64,000 bases of DNA from assembly GCA_964412785.1 (NCBI GenBank), contig CAYPQD010000003.1:28246-92245 (forward strand), written 5' to 3'. Source of the stretch: UBA5336 sp964412785 (GTDB lineage: Bacteria; Pseudomonadota; Alphaproteobacteria; Caulobacterales; Hyphomonadaceae). Below the pieces are notes generated by a model, which did not search any database, was not told the DNA's origin, and saw only the letters and a list, made by a program, of their open reading frames with translations. Positions 6,861 through 15,206 of this stretch are shown here, in pieces. The translations under genes were made by a program, and so were the position numbers. Within the stretch, counting starts at the first letter, position 1. Every line of letters begins with the position of its first letter.

Positions 6861-9427
6861 GACGCGACGATATTCACGATCCGGCCGGGAACCACAATCA
6901 CTTTCCTGACGGCCTTGCCCTCAAGCAATGCCACCACGGCCGCGTCAGCCCGTGCGGCTGCCTCGATCACGTCAGCGCCGGCATCGCGCGGCACGGCAAT
7001 CTCGCTGCGCCGCTTGCCATTGACCTGCACCGGCAACGTGATCGTGTCATCGACCATGAAGGCCGGGTCGCTGCCCGGCCAGGAGGCAGCGGAGACGAAC
7101 CCCTTCTCGCCGAGCCGCGCCCAGCATTCCTCGGCGAGGTGCGGCATGAACGGGGTGAGGCAGCGCGCCAGCATCTGGCAGGCCTCCGCGCGCGCACCGA
7201 GCGTTGCGGCCCCGCCCTCTGCGCCCCGCCGGATGGCGTTCACCCATTCATAAAGGGCGGCAATGGCAGTATTGAACCGGAAGTCCTCAATCGCGCGGGC
7301 AATGGCGTGGGCGCTGCGATGGCTCATCTGCCGCAGGGCGAACGAGTCCGCGTCATCGCCGGGTGGAACGTTGCCGGCCCCGTGCGGCAGGGCATCGACC
7401 ACGGCCCAGACGCGCTGGGCGAAACGCGCAGCGCCGTCGACACCAGACTGGGTCCACTCCACATCGCGTTCCGGCGGACTGTCTGACAGCACAAACAGGC
7501 GCGCCACGTCCGCGCCATAGGTGTCGATGATGGCGTCCGGGTCGATGGTGTTGCGCTTCGACTTCGACATTTTCTCGATCGCACCGACGGTTACCGGCTC
7601 ACCCGTCTCGGCGTGGCGCGGGATCTCTCCGGACAGGTCAAGTTCGGCGGGCGCAACCCACTTCCCATCTGCCGTACGATATGTGGCGTGCGTCACCATG
7701 CCCTGCGTGAACAGGCCTGAGAAGGGCTCACCGGTCGAAAGGTCAAGCTCGCCCACATCGCGCATCGCCCGGGCGAAGAAGCGGGCATAGAGAAGGTGCA
7801 GGACCGCATGTTCGACCCCGCCCACATACTGGTCCACCGGCAACCAGTAAGCCCGCTCGACAGGGTCGTCCACGCTGGCGAAGCGGGCATAGTACCACGC
7901 ACTGTCGAAGAAGGTGTCGAGTGTGTCGGTCTCGCGTTCGGCCGGGGCGCCGCAAGCCGGACAGTCCACCAATTTCCAGCTCGGATGATGAGCGAGCGGA
8001 TTGCCCGGTCTGTCAAAGCTGACATCCTGCGGCAGGCGCACCGGCAGGTCGGCTTCCGGGACGGGCACCACGCCGCAGGCCGGGCAGTGGATCACCGGGA
8101 TCGGGCAGCCCCAATAGCGCTGGCGCGATACGCCCCAGTCGCGCAGGCGGTAGTTCGTCGTCGCCTCGCCAAGGCCCAGGCCGGCAATCCGGTCGATGGC
8201 TGTCGCTTTCGCCTCGTCGATCGCCAGCCCGTCAAGGAAATCGGAATTGTAGAGCCTGCCGGGACCGGTATAGGCCTCCGCTGCGATCTCGAAGGTCTCC
8301 GGGTCCGCCATGGGCGGCAGGACCACCGGGCGCACGGCCTCGTCATACTTGCGCGCAAAATCGAGGTCGCGCTGGTCATGCGCGGGGCAGGCGAAGATCG
8401 CACCCGTGCCATAGCCCATCAGCACGAAGTTCGCGACCCAGACGGGAAGCTCCAGTCCGTCATCAAACGGATGCCTGACCGTCAGCGTGGTCCTGTAGCC
8501 GAGCTTTTCTGCCGTCTCGATTGCCTCTTCGGAGGTGCCGATGCGCGCGCATTCGGCGCGGAAGGCCGCCAGGTCCGGATCGTCCTCGGCCAGTCTTATC
8601 GTCAGCGGATGGTCTGGCGAAAGTGCGATGAAACTTGCTCCGAACAGGGTATCCGGCCGGGTGGTGAACACCTCGATCCCGTCCTTGCAGCCCTCCGGTG
8701 CGTCTCCGACGAAGGGCCAGCGCATCTGCAAGCCCGTCGAGCGGCCGATCCAGTTCACCTGCATGGTGCGGACCTTGTCCGGCCAGCGCTCAAGGGCTTC
8801 GACGCCGGCGATCAGGTCGTCGGCATACTCCGTAATCGCAAGGAACCACTGGGTAAGCTCGCGCTGCTCGACCGGCGCGCCTGTGCGCCATCCCTTTCCG
8901 TCGACCACCTGTTCATTGGCCAGCACCGTCTGATCGACCGGGTCCCAGTTGACCCTCGCCGATTTTCGGTAGGCGAGGCCGTGCTGAAGGAATTTCAGGA
9001 AGAGCGCCTGTTGCGCGCCATAATATTCCGGGTCGCAGGTTGCAAACTCGCGGCTCCAGTCAAGGGACAGGCCGAGCTTTGCGAACTGAGCCTTCATGGC
9101 GGCGATGTTTGAGTAGGTCCATTCGCCCGGATGCACGCCGCGCTCAATGGCGGCATTCTCTGCTGGCAGGCCAAAGGCGTCCCAACCCATCGGATGCAGG
9201 ACATTATATCCCCTGGCCCTCTTGTAGCGCGCCACCACGTCTCCCATCGCGTAATTGCGCACATGGCCCACATGCAGTCGGCCGGACGGGTAGGGAAACA
9301 TCTCCAGCACATAGGCCTTCGGGGCGTCCCCCGCCTCCGCTGGCGATCGCGCCTCGAACAGCCTGGCCTCTGCCCAGGCGTCACGCCATTTCGGTTCCGC
9401 CGCCTGCGGATCGTAACGATCGGCCAA
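6857..9427 (-). CDS. leuS: leucyl-tRNA synthetase
   Basis: Class I aminoacyl-tRNA synthetase, 856 residues. The HIGH-type motif appears in PYPSGRLHVGHVRNY (near residue 45) and the KMSKS loop in KMSKSKRNTIDP (near residue 620); the CP1 editing domain lies between them, with CPAHDQRDLDFARKY. The C-terminal anticodon-binding and tail domains are complete. First gene of the leuS-lptE-holA operon, with a DUF3576 gene 25 bases upstream on the same strand that may share its promoter. Confidence 0.97.
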   Translation of the reverse strand: MADRYDPQAAEPKWRDAWAEARLFEARSPAEAGDAPKAYVLEMFPYPSGRLHVGHVRNYAMGDVVARYKRARGYNVLHPMGWDAFGLPAENAAIERGVHPGEWTYSNIAAMKAQFAKLGLSLDWSREFATCDPEYYGAQQALFLKFLQHGLAYRKSARVNWDPVDQTVLANEQVVDGKGWRTGAPVEQRELTQWFLAITEYADDLIAGVEALERWPDKVRTMQVNWIGRSTGLQMRWPFVGDAPEGCKDGIEVFTTRPDTLFGASFIALSPDHPLTIRLAEDDPDLAAFRAECARIGTSEEAIETAEKLGYRTTLTVRHPFDDGLELPVWVANFVLMGYGTGAIFACPAHDQRDLDFARKYDEAVRPVVLPPMADPETFEIAAEAYTGPGRLYNSDFLDGLAIDEAKATAIDRIAGLGLGEATTNYRLRDWGVSRQRYWGCPIPVIHCPACGVVPVPEADLPVRLPQDVSFDRPGNPLAHHPSWKLVDCPACGAPAERETDTLDTFFDSAWYYARFASVDDPVERAYWLPVDQYVGGVEHAVLHLLYARFFARAMRDVGELDLSTGEPFSGLFTQGMVTHATYRTADGKWVAPAELDLSGEIPRHAETGEPVTVGAIEKMSKSKRNTIDPDAIIDTYGADVARLFVLSDSPPERDVEWTQSGVDGAARFAQRVWAVVDALPHGAGNVPPGDDADSFALRQMSHRSAHAIARAIEDFRFNTAIAALYEWVNAIRRGAEGGAATLGARAEACQMLARCLTPFMPHLAEECWARLGEKGFVSAASWPGSDPAFMVDDTITLPVQVNGKRRSEIAVPRDAGADVIEAAARADAAVVALLEGKAVRKVIVVPGRIVNIVAS

Positions 9428-9452
9428 GTCCGGCCTCCTTCGGCACGCCGCG

Positions 9453-9878
9453 TCAGCCCAGCTGGGCGGCCTTCAGGCTGCGTGCCCGGTCAAGAATACG
9501 GTTTTCCAGCTGGATGCCGGTCGCCGGATCGACCGTAGCGTCGATCCACTCGCCATTGTCGCGAACCTGCCGGAACACGGCGACCTTGACACCATCGGCG
9601 CGCAGGCGTGTGTCGAGGATGTAGACGGTCGCCTTGATGCGCTCGTCTTCCGCGCCGGGAAACGACTTCCAGTCATAAATGATCAGCCCGCCCACAGGGT
9701 CGGCGCTCAGCACCGGCAGGTCTTCGAGCGCATCAAGCGACGCGCGCCAGAGAAACGGGTTCACGCCGCCTGAGACCTCGGCCACAACCTCGCGCCCTGC
9801 ATCATTGCCGCCGCCGAGCTGGCAGGCCGTCAGGCTGAATGCGGCCACACACACCGCCGAAACGCACCGGATCACCAT
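9453..9878 (-). CDS. DUF3576 family lipoprotein
   Basis: 141-residue exported protein of unknown function. The N-terminus MVIRCVSAVCVAAFSLTAC is a lipoprotein signal, with the presumed lipidated Cys at residue 19. The body, with VNPFLWRASLDALEDLPVLS, GGLIIYDWKSFPGAEDERIK and LENRILDRARSLK, matches DUF3576, which is conserved directly upstream of leuS in Alphaproteobacteria. I chose the ATG at 9878 because AGAGG stands a few bases before it; an ATG 27 bases earlier would put charged residues before the signal. Probably first gene of the leuS operon. Confidence 0.85.
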   Translation of the reverse strand: MVIRCVSAVCVAAFSLTACQLGGGNDAGREVVAEVSGGVNPFLWRASLDALEDLPVLSADPVGGLIIYDWKSFPGAEDERIKATVYILDTRLRADGVKVAVFRQVRDNGEWIDATVDPATGIQLENRILDRARSLKAAQLG

Positions 9879-10001
9879 GACACCTCTTTTCCGCCTGGAA
9901 GCCATTCGTTACCAGTCGCGACGTATAACAAGGCGCATCGGAGGCTGCCAGTGCCCGGATGCGTCAGGGCAGCGCTTCGTCGCTTTCAGCAAGGAGCCAA
10001 C

Positions 10002-11210
10002 ATGCACTGGATCGGATGTGCAGGTCTAAGCCTCGGGGCGGCGTTGGTCTCAGGCCTTCCCGCAGGGGCCCAGTCCGATGACGGCTTCAGCCTGTGGGAG
10101 CAGGACGTCTCGGCGCGGGCGACGCTGGTTCTGGCTCCTGATGCGGACGACGAAATCGCCCTGCCGGCTGACCACGCGCTTTACGATCTCCGCCTGTCCG
10201 GCAAGGTCGAGCGAATCCTCGAAAACGGCGCCAGTGTCGGCGTGCGGGCCGCTTGGCGGCTGCAGAAGGATAACCGCGCACGGTCAGGGTTTTCCGGCGT
10301 GCTGGGGATGGCTGCTCCGTCCGGCGGTCCGGCGCTGCAGGGGGCGTTCTCCGGCCTGTCTGCCGGGGGTCCGGGCGAGGACATCGGCCCGCGCGGCCAG
10401 CTTGAGACGCTGTTTGCCTATATCGAGGGCGGGTATGGCGAGCTGTCCTTCGGCCGTGACACCGGCGTTGCCGCGCGTTTTCACGAGGGCGCACCTGATG
10501 TGTTCGAGGCGGCGGCGGCGGTCGATCCGGCGCTCGATCCGCGCGGGCTCGCGCTGGTGCGCACCCGTCACGACCTGACGGGCCCGGCGGAAAAGCTCAG
10601 CTATGTCACGCCGCGCTATCTTGGCGTGCGGGCCGGGCTAAGCGTCACGCCGGATGGCGATATCCGAGGCCTTGATCGGGACCCGGCCCGCGCCCTGCCG
10701 GGCACACTCAGCCCGCGCATCGAGAATGCCGTCGAGCTTGGCCTGGACGCCTCTCGCCGACTGAGGGGAAGCGGCCTGAGGCTGAGCGCGGGCCTCGGCT
10801 GGTCGCGCGGCGACGTGACAGCGGCCGCTCCGGTCAGTCCCTATGACACGATCGAGACCTGGTCGCTTGGCGCGCGGGCGCAGCAGGGAGGCTGGACAGT
10901 GGGTGGCGCCTGGCTCGACAGCGATAACGGCCTTTCCGGCGCGCGCTATACCGCCTGGAGTGCCGGGGCGATGACGGAGGTCGCCGACTGGGCGCTGTCA
11001 CTCACCCTTGGAGGGGCGGAGGACGGCGCCAGCGGAGTCGATGGCGAGACGCTGAGCCTCGGCATTGGCCGCGATGTCGGTGAGCGTGTTCGGATCGCCG
11101 CCGGTTACCAGCGCCAGGATGTCTCGCCCGCCCTGCCCTTGCGTGCCGCTCCGGCACAGCGCATGTCCCGCCGCGACGGCATTGTGATCGAAATCACACT
11201 CGGCCGCTGA
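10002..11210 (+). CDS. porin-like outer-membrane beta-barrel protein
   Basis: 402 residues beginning with a Sec signal (MHWIGCAGLSLGAALVSGLPAGAQ, cleaved after AQA/AQS). The body has alternating strands rich in aromatic and glycine residues, loops with Asp/Gly, and a C-terminal strand RDGIVIEITLGR; its layout resembles alphaproteobacterial Gram-negative porins (EGGYGELSFGRDTGVAARFHEG near residue 145 recalls the porin strand that carries FGR). The start is fixed by AAGGAG at 9991-9996 just before the ATG. It is divergent from the DUF3576/leuS operon. General diffusion versus specific substrate cannot be told. Confidence 0.75.
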   Translation: MHWIGCAGLSLGAALVSGLPAGAQSDDGFSLWEQDVSARATLVLAPDADDEIALPADHALYDLRLSGKVERILENGASVGVRAAWRLQKDNRARSGFSGVLGMAAPSGGPALQGAFSGLSAGGPGEDIGPRGQLETLFAYIEGGYGELSFGRDTGVAARFHEGAPDVFEAAAAVDPALDPRGLALVRTRHDLTGPAEKLSYVTPRYLGVRAGLSVTPDGDIRGLDRDPARALPGTLSPRIENAVELGLDASRRLRGSGLRLSAGLGWSRGDVTAAAPVSPYDTIETWSLGARAQQGGWTVGGAWLDSDNGLSGARYTAWSAGAMTEVADWALSLTLGGAEDGASGVDGETLSLGIGRDVGERVRIAAGYQRQDVSPALPLRAAPAQRMSRRDGIVIEITLGR

Positions 11211-11264
11211 AACTGTGGCGTAACAGAATGGTAACGTTTGTTTAAACGACGGCGTCCAATATGT

Positions 11265-11744
11265 ATGAGTACCGAAATGGTGGGCATGATGCGACGGGCA
11301 CTCTTGACGGCGATGTTGACGGGCGGAATGGTGGCGACAACGGCCACCGCGCAATCCGGCATGTCTTCGAGGGTCGTTGAGGTCGAGCCGCCGGCGCCAT
11401 CGGAAACGCCCGTTGCCGAGCCCGATTGGTACCGCCAGTTCACCCTGAAATCTGACGCCGATCTCAGCCGCGATGCCGGGCTGCAGCTGGCTCCGGAAAA
11501 GGGTCTGTCCCTGGATTTCTCGAATGTGCGTGGCTGGCAGTTCCGTGTCGACCTGCGCACCCGTGACAACCAGTCTCCGCTGCCGCGCGAGGAAATGTCG
11601 GCTGGGGCAACCTTCCGTATCACGCCGCGTCTTTCGATCGGCGGCGACCTCAGCGTTGGTGCCCATGAGCTGGACGATGCCTCACAATGGGATGACCAGC
11701 AGCTCGAAGCGGGCATCCGCCTGCGTTCCGCTTTCAAGTTCTAG
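11265..11744 (+). CDS. NtrZ-like periplasmic protein
   Basis: 159 residues with an N-terminal signal (MMRRALLTAMLTGG... ATATAQ). The C-terminal half, with EEMSAGATFRITPRLSIGG, GDLSVGAHE and a terminal RLRSAFKF, resembles NtrZ, a Caulobacter periplasmic protein that restrains the NtrY sensor kinase; no ntrYX is in the window, so the partner is unproven. Start choice is uncertain: ATGs at 11265 and 11286 are in frame, and the later one gives a shorter n-region. The stop codon overlaps the convergent stop of the ThiE-like gene (11741-11744). Confidence 0.65.
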   Translation: MSTEMVGMMRRALLTAMLTGGMVATTATAQSGMSSRVVEVEPPAPSETPVAEPDWYRQFTLKSDADLSRDAGLQLAPEKGLSLDFSNVRGWQFRVDLRTRDNQSPLPREEMSAGATFRITPRLSIGGDLSVGAHELDDASQWDDQQLEAGIRLRSAFKF

Positions 11745-12364
11745 TTTCCGAACGCGGCAACCAGGCCACCGATCGCCGCAAGTCCCGACGCTGCCGCAAC
11801 CCGTGCGGCGTTCTCCCCCGTAAGGCCGCCCAGCGCATAGACCGGGACGGGCGAGCACCTGGCAATCTGCCTTAGCCGGACTGCCCCAATGGACGCACTG
11901 GCCGAAGGGCTGTCTGAACGAAACACGGTCGAGAAAAGGACGGCATCGACGCCCCTCGACGCGGCATGGGCGATGGCGACGCGCTCATGCGCACTCGCAG
12001 TGATGAGCGGGAAGGCCAGATCGCGGCCGCGCAGTCCGGTCACGAAGCGCTCAGGCCAGTGGATGCCATCGGCCCCAACGGCGCAGGCAAGGGCCGGATC
12101 CGCAGCGATCATCAGGACCTGCTGCTTCTTGTGGGTCATTTCGCGCAGTCGGGCTGCGGTCACGGCTCGGCAGTCGGCGCCAAAATGGCGGTAGACCACG
12201 CCCCAGCCGGCCGGAAGCCGGGCGACAATCGCCACCGGGTCGGGAGTGCGCTCCGGGTCAGTGAGGAACAGCACGGGCGGCAGGCCCGGCCCGAGCGTAC
12301 GCGTCGCCCGGCGCGCGGCGCTTCGAAACTTGCGCCGGGCCGCCGCGCCGCCATGTTCGGCCAT
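11741..12364 (-). CDS. thiamine phosphate synthase / TenI-like protein
   Basis: 207-residue TIM-barrel protein of the ThiE/TenI family. Visible are PPVLFLTDPERTPDP (first strand), GADGIHWPE (the GxH segment), ITASAHERVAIAHAASRGVDAVLFSTVF, and VPVYALGGLTGENAARV (phosphate-binding glycine loop). The strictly catalytic residues of ThiE cannot all be matched, so it could be a ThiE variant or the aminase-type regulator TenI. The ATG at 12364 overlaps the divergent start region of the PLP-homeostasis gene, leaving only 3 bases between start codons. A much longer upstream extension of this frame is antisense to that gene and not real. Confidence 0.7.
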   Translation of the reverse strand: MAEHGGAAARRKFRSAARRATRTLGPGLPPVLFLTDPERTPDPVAIVARLPAGWGVVYRHFGADCRAVTAARLREMTHKKQQVLMIAADPALACAVGADGIHWPERFVTGLRGRDLAFPLITASAHERVAIAHAASRGVDAVLFSTVFRSDSPSASASIGAVRLRQIARCSPVPVYALGGLTGENAARVAAASGLAAIGGLVAAFGN

Positions 12365-12367
12365 GTG

Positions 12368-13033
12368 ATGTCCTCCAAGCCCGAACCAGACCTCGCGGCG
12401 CGCCGCGTTGCCATCCTCGCCCAACTGGAGGCGCTCTCCAATGGGCGCTGCCAGCTTGTCGCGGCCTCCAAGCGACAGCCGGACGCACGCATCGATGCCG
12501 TGCTCGCAGCCGGCCAGCGCGTGTTCGGTGAGAATCGCGTTCAGGAGGCGGCCGCCCGGTGGGCGCCGCGCCGCGGGCTCTGGCCGGACCTGCAATTGCG
12601 CCTGATCGGGCCGCTGCAGACAAACAAGGCGGAGGACGCGGTCCGCCTGTTCGACGTCATCGAGACGCTGGACAGGCCGCGCCTCGCCGCGGCGCTCGGC
12701 CGGGCGATGGCGAAGACCGGGCGCAGGCCGTCTGTGCTGATCCAGGTCAACACCGGCGAGGAGCCCCAGAAATCGGGCGTGGCACCCCGCGACCTCGACG
12801 CCCTTTATCGCTCGGCGATCGAAGAGCACGGTCTTTCCGTTACGGGACTGATGTGCATCCCGCCAGCGGCCGAGCCTGCCGGTCCGCATTTCGCCCTCTT
12901 GGCCAAGTTGGCGGACCGCTACGGTCTTGCCCAGCGCTCCATGGGAATGAGCGGCGACTACGGTCTCGCGGCCCGCCTTGGCGCAACCCATGTCCGGATT
13001 GGTACGGCCCTGTTCGGGGAGCGGAACAACTAA
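12368..13033 (+). CDS. yggS: YggS family pyridoxal-phosphate homeostasis protein
   Basis: 221-residue alanine-racemase-like barrel that binds PLP and buffers its free level. The PLP lysine is Lys35 in AASKRQP; AGQRVFGENRVQEA, LIGPLQTNK, VNTGEEPQKSG and GMSGDYGLAARLGATHVRIGTALFG are family signatures. ATG at 12368 was chosen; an in-frame ATG at 12353 would overlap the divergent ThiE-like start. The gene is followed by palindromic repeat copy 2 in the convergent gap before the PagL-like gene. Confidence 0.93.
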   Translation: MSSKPEPDLAARRVAILAQLEALSNGRCQLVAASKRQPDARIDAVLAAGQRVFGENRVQEAAARWAPRRGLWPDLQLRLIGPLQTNKAEDAVRLFDVIETLDRPRLAAALGRAMAKTGRRPSVLIQVNTGEEPQKSGVAPRDLDALYRSAIEEHGLSVTGLMCIPPAAEPAGPHFALLAKLADRYGLAQRSMGMSGDYGLAARLGATHVRIGTALFGERNN

Positions 13034-13185
13034 TACCAAGCTGCATGGATCGGAACCGATCCCTTGCAGTGCAGGGCAAGCGCGACTGCGCGTCGGCGCC
13101 CCATGCGCCGGGGCCGCGGATGCGTCTTCATCCGCGCAGATTGGTATAAAGGAACGGTCTTTCGTTTCACTCCGGACCGGTGCTT
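13032..13185. repeat. palindrome-rich intergenic repeat, copy 2
   Basis: Fills the gap between the convergent yggS and pagL-like genes. The element is bounded by the inverted heptamers ATACCAA (13033-13039) and TTGGTAT (13141-13147). Inside are GGATCGG/CCGATCC (13047-13062), a GGCGC/GCGCC hairpin (about 13095-13109) and the 8-bp stem CGCGGATG/CATCCGCG (13115-13136). The core matches copy 1 (minus strand, 5262-5180); the adjoining block 13157-13185 matches 5149-5177. Both copies lie at 3' ends of convergent genes. Confidence 0.75.
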
Positions 13186-13247
13186 TAGATCCTTGTTTTT
13201 GCGTAAGTATCCGTTCGCAAACGATGCGATTTTCTCTAAACTCGCTG

Positions 13248-13832
13248 TTAGGCGCCGAAACGCCAGAACACCCGGATCCCCGCATTGTCGAGGCCCTGAT
13301 TGCGGCCACTGCCGAGGATCTGGCCATGCGAGAGGTGTTCGTAGATGAACTGGACGCCCCAGGACTCGCCGATGTCGCGGTTCACCGACAGGCTGGTGCG
13401 GAACAGCACTTCAGAGCCAAGGAGCACGTTCTCCTCGGAGAATTCCGCCGATTCAGGGGTCGAATTCGGGAAGGGATTGTCGGTTTCGCCATCATGCACG
13501 ATGATACCGAGGCCCGGTTCGAGCGACCAACCCTCTGCAAAGTCCCAATTCCAGTTCAGTCCGCCCCCGCCATAACTCGTCGCTCCGGCGACGTTCACCG
13601 ATGCCATCAGGTAGGGCCGCGGCGCGCCGACGGGCTGCAGGAAACCCGGGCTGGCAAACACCACCTCGCCCTCGACATTCGGCCCGTCCTCCTTGTTGGC
13701 ATTCTTGCAGTTGGTGACACAGATATTGTGGGCAAGCACGCCAAGGCGCGCCTCGTCCACGACCTGGGCCTGCGCCGTGCCTGCAGTCGAGCCGATCCCG
13801 CCAAGGGCGGCGATGAGTGCCAGTCGCTTCAT
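13248..13832 (-). CDS. PagL-like lipid A 3-O-deacylase (acyloxyacyl hydrolase family)
   Basis: 194-residue outer-membrane barrel protein with a signal peptide (MKRLALIAALGG... AQAQ). The C-terminal region carries EHLSHG, the His-x-Ser motif that forms the PagL active site with a downstream acidic residue, and ends in a strand NAGIRVFWRFGA typical of an outer-membrane barrel. PagL removes the 3-O-acyl chain from lipid A. The ATG at 13832 is chosen for AGGAA upstream and its position before the signal. A Cys pair (ICVTNC) near the mature N-terminus is unusual for the family. Confidence 0.78.
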   Translation of the reverse strand: MKRLALIAALGGIGSTAGTAQAQVVDEARLGVLAHNICVTNCKNANKEDGPNVEGEVVFASPGFLQPVGAPRPYLMASVNVAGATSYGGGGLNWNWDFAEGWSLEPGLGIIVHDGETDNPFPNSTPESAEFSEENVLLGSEVLFRTSLSVNRDIGESWGVQFIYEHLSHGQILGSGRNQGLDNAGIRVFWRFGA

Positions 13833-14019
13833 GGTGGTGTTCCTGATACTTTCCCTCGACTGCGGGGCGTGACCCGCGCTCAATGCCTTCACACAACCGG
13901 GCGCCCATCATTCGTCAAGTGAAATCCGGCGGGCAGGCAATGGTGGCTTGACTGCCGTTGCGTCCTGGCCGCTGTGTTGGACGCACACGATACCAGGGCA
14001 AATAATGGGAGGGCTGGCC

Positions 14020-14904
14020 ATGGCAGAACTGAACAACAAGGTGGCGCTTGTCACCGGCGCAGCGAGCGGTATCGGGCTGGCGAGCGTCGAGACCTTTGTG
14101 GAGAAGGGCGCGCGTGTTGTTGCCGCCGACATCCAGGACGCGAAGGGCGGCGCGCTCGAGACGCGCTTCGGCGCGGATACGGTGCGATATGTCCACTGCG
14201 ACGTGACTTCGGCCGATGATCTCGGGGCGGCGCTGCAAACCGCTGACGATGCCTTCGGCGGGCTCGACATCCTGTTCAACAACGCCGGTCATGGCGGCAC
14301 GCCCTCGACGATCGAGGCGTTCGACCCGGACGGCTTCGACCAGACGGTCGCCCTGCTTCTGAAATCGGTGTTCATGGCGACCCACCTCGCCCTGCCGCAC
14401 TTCAGGGCCCGCGGCGGCGGCTCCGTCATCAACACCTCCTCCATCTCGGCCATCTCGGCCGGCTATGCGCCGATCGTCTATTCGGTGTGCAAGAAGGGTG
14501 TTGCCCATTTCAGCAAGCTCGCCGCGGCTGAGCTCGCCAGGCACAAGGTTCGCGTGAACGCCATCCTGCCCGGTTTCATCGCCACTTCGATCTTCGGCAG
14601 TTCCCTGGGCCTGCCGCGCGAACAGGCCGACCAGATGGCCGAGCTGATTGCGCAGAATGCCGGGTCAATGCAGCCTGCGGGTCGCGTCGGTACCGGCCGC
14701 GATATCGCCGAAATGGCCGCCTTCCTCGCGTCCGATGCGGCGGAGTTCATCACCGGCGGCGAGTTTCTTGTCGATGGCGGCATGACGGTCGGTCCAGCCC
14801 ATGCCTGGCGCGAGGGCGAGGCCGGCCCGGTCCTGGAAGCGCTCGGCCTGACCGCGGAACAGGCCGAACAGATGGCCGCCGCCATGCGCGCCGGCACCGA
14901 TTGA
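14020..14904 (+). CDS. short-chain dehydrogenase/reductase (SDR)
   Basis: 294-residue NAD(P)-dependent oxidoreductase. The Rossmann motif TGAASGIG is near residue 14, FNNAGHGG near residue 88, the Ser of NTSSISAIS and the catalytic YSVCK (Tyr-x3-Lys) follow, and LPGFIATSIF and FLVDGGMTVG complete the classical SDR pattern. The C-terminus extends about 25 residues beyond the usual end with an Ala/Glu-rich helix. The substrate cannot be inferred. The ATG at 14020 has GGGAGGG at 14008-14014. Confidence 0.9.
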   Translation: MAELNNKVALVTGAASGIGLASVETFVEKGARVVAADIQDAKGGALETRFGADTVRYVHCDVTSADDLGAALQTADDAFGGLDILFNNAGHGGTPSTIEAFDPDGFDQTVALLLKSVFMATHLALPHFRARGGGSVINTSSISAISAGYAPIVYSVCKKGVAHFSKLAAAELARHKVRVNAILPGFIATSIFGSSLGLPREQADQMAELIAQNAGSMQPAGRVGTGRDIAEMAAFLASDAAEFITGGEFLVDGGMTVGPAHAWREGEAGPVLEALGLTAEQAEQMAAAMRAGTD

Positions 14905-14912
14905 CGCGTGCC

Positions 14913-15206
14913 CTACTCCACCACGGTGAGGCCGGGGATGGCCTCGACGGCCCGCAGCAGGGCCTCCAGGCTTGTGCCTTCGGCCACCTTGCGGTCTCGG
15001 TCATCATGGAGCACGTAGGCGCCCGCGCGCTTGCGCAGGGGAAATCGGCGCCAATGGGCCCTTGTCCGGAAGATCGCAATCTCCGTCGGCGGCAAGCCGA
15101 CATAAGACCAGCCCGTCCAGACATGGCCTTCGGGCTGCGCCCGCCAGAGCGTATCCAGTGCCTCGATCTCGGCGTGCGAGAAGGCATCATCCGGGAAGGC
15201 GTCCAT
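14913..15206 (-). CDS. conserved small protein of unknown function
   Basis: 97 residues, hydrophilic, with EIEALDTLWRAQPEGHVWTGW, PPTEIAIFRTRAHWRRFPLRK and a C-terminal EALLRAVEAIPGLTVVE. I do not recognise the family. The N-terminal Asp/Glu-rich half and central Trp/Arg cluster suggest a small soluble protein. Its ATG shares the tetranucleotide CATG at 15204-15207 with the start of the divergent transporter, so the two start codons overlap by two bases. An in-frame ATG at 15308 would run antisense into the transporter and is rejected. Confidence 0.6.
   Translation of the reverse strand: MDAFPDDAFSHAEIEALDTLWRAQPEGHVWTGWSYVGLPPTEIAIFRTRAHWRRFPLRKRAGAYVLHDDRDRKVAEGTSLEALLRAVEAIPGLTVVE

Noticed and set aside
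9895..9945. TATAAC near 9924 as a porin promoter
   Set aside because: The best -35 candidate (TTCGTT) is only about 13 bases away, too short for a sigma-70-type promoter; not reported as a feature.
12365..13327. Upstream extension of the ThiE-like frame on the minus strand
   Set aside because: It is antisense to the well-supported YggS gene and crosses the palindromic repeat.
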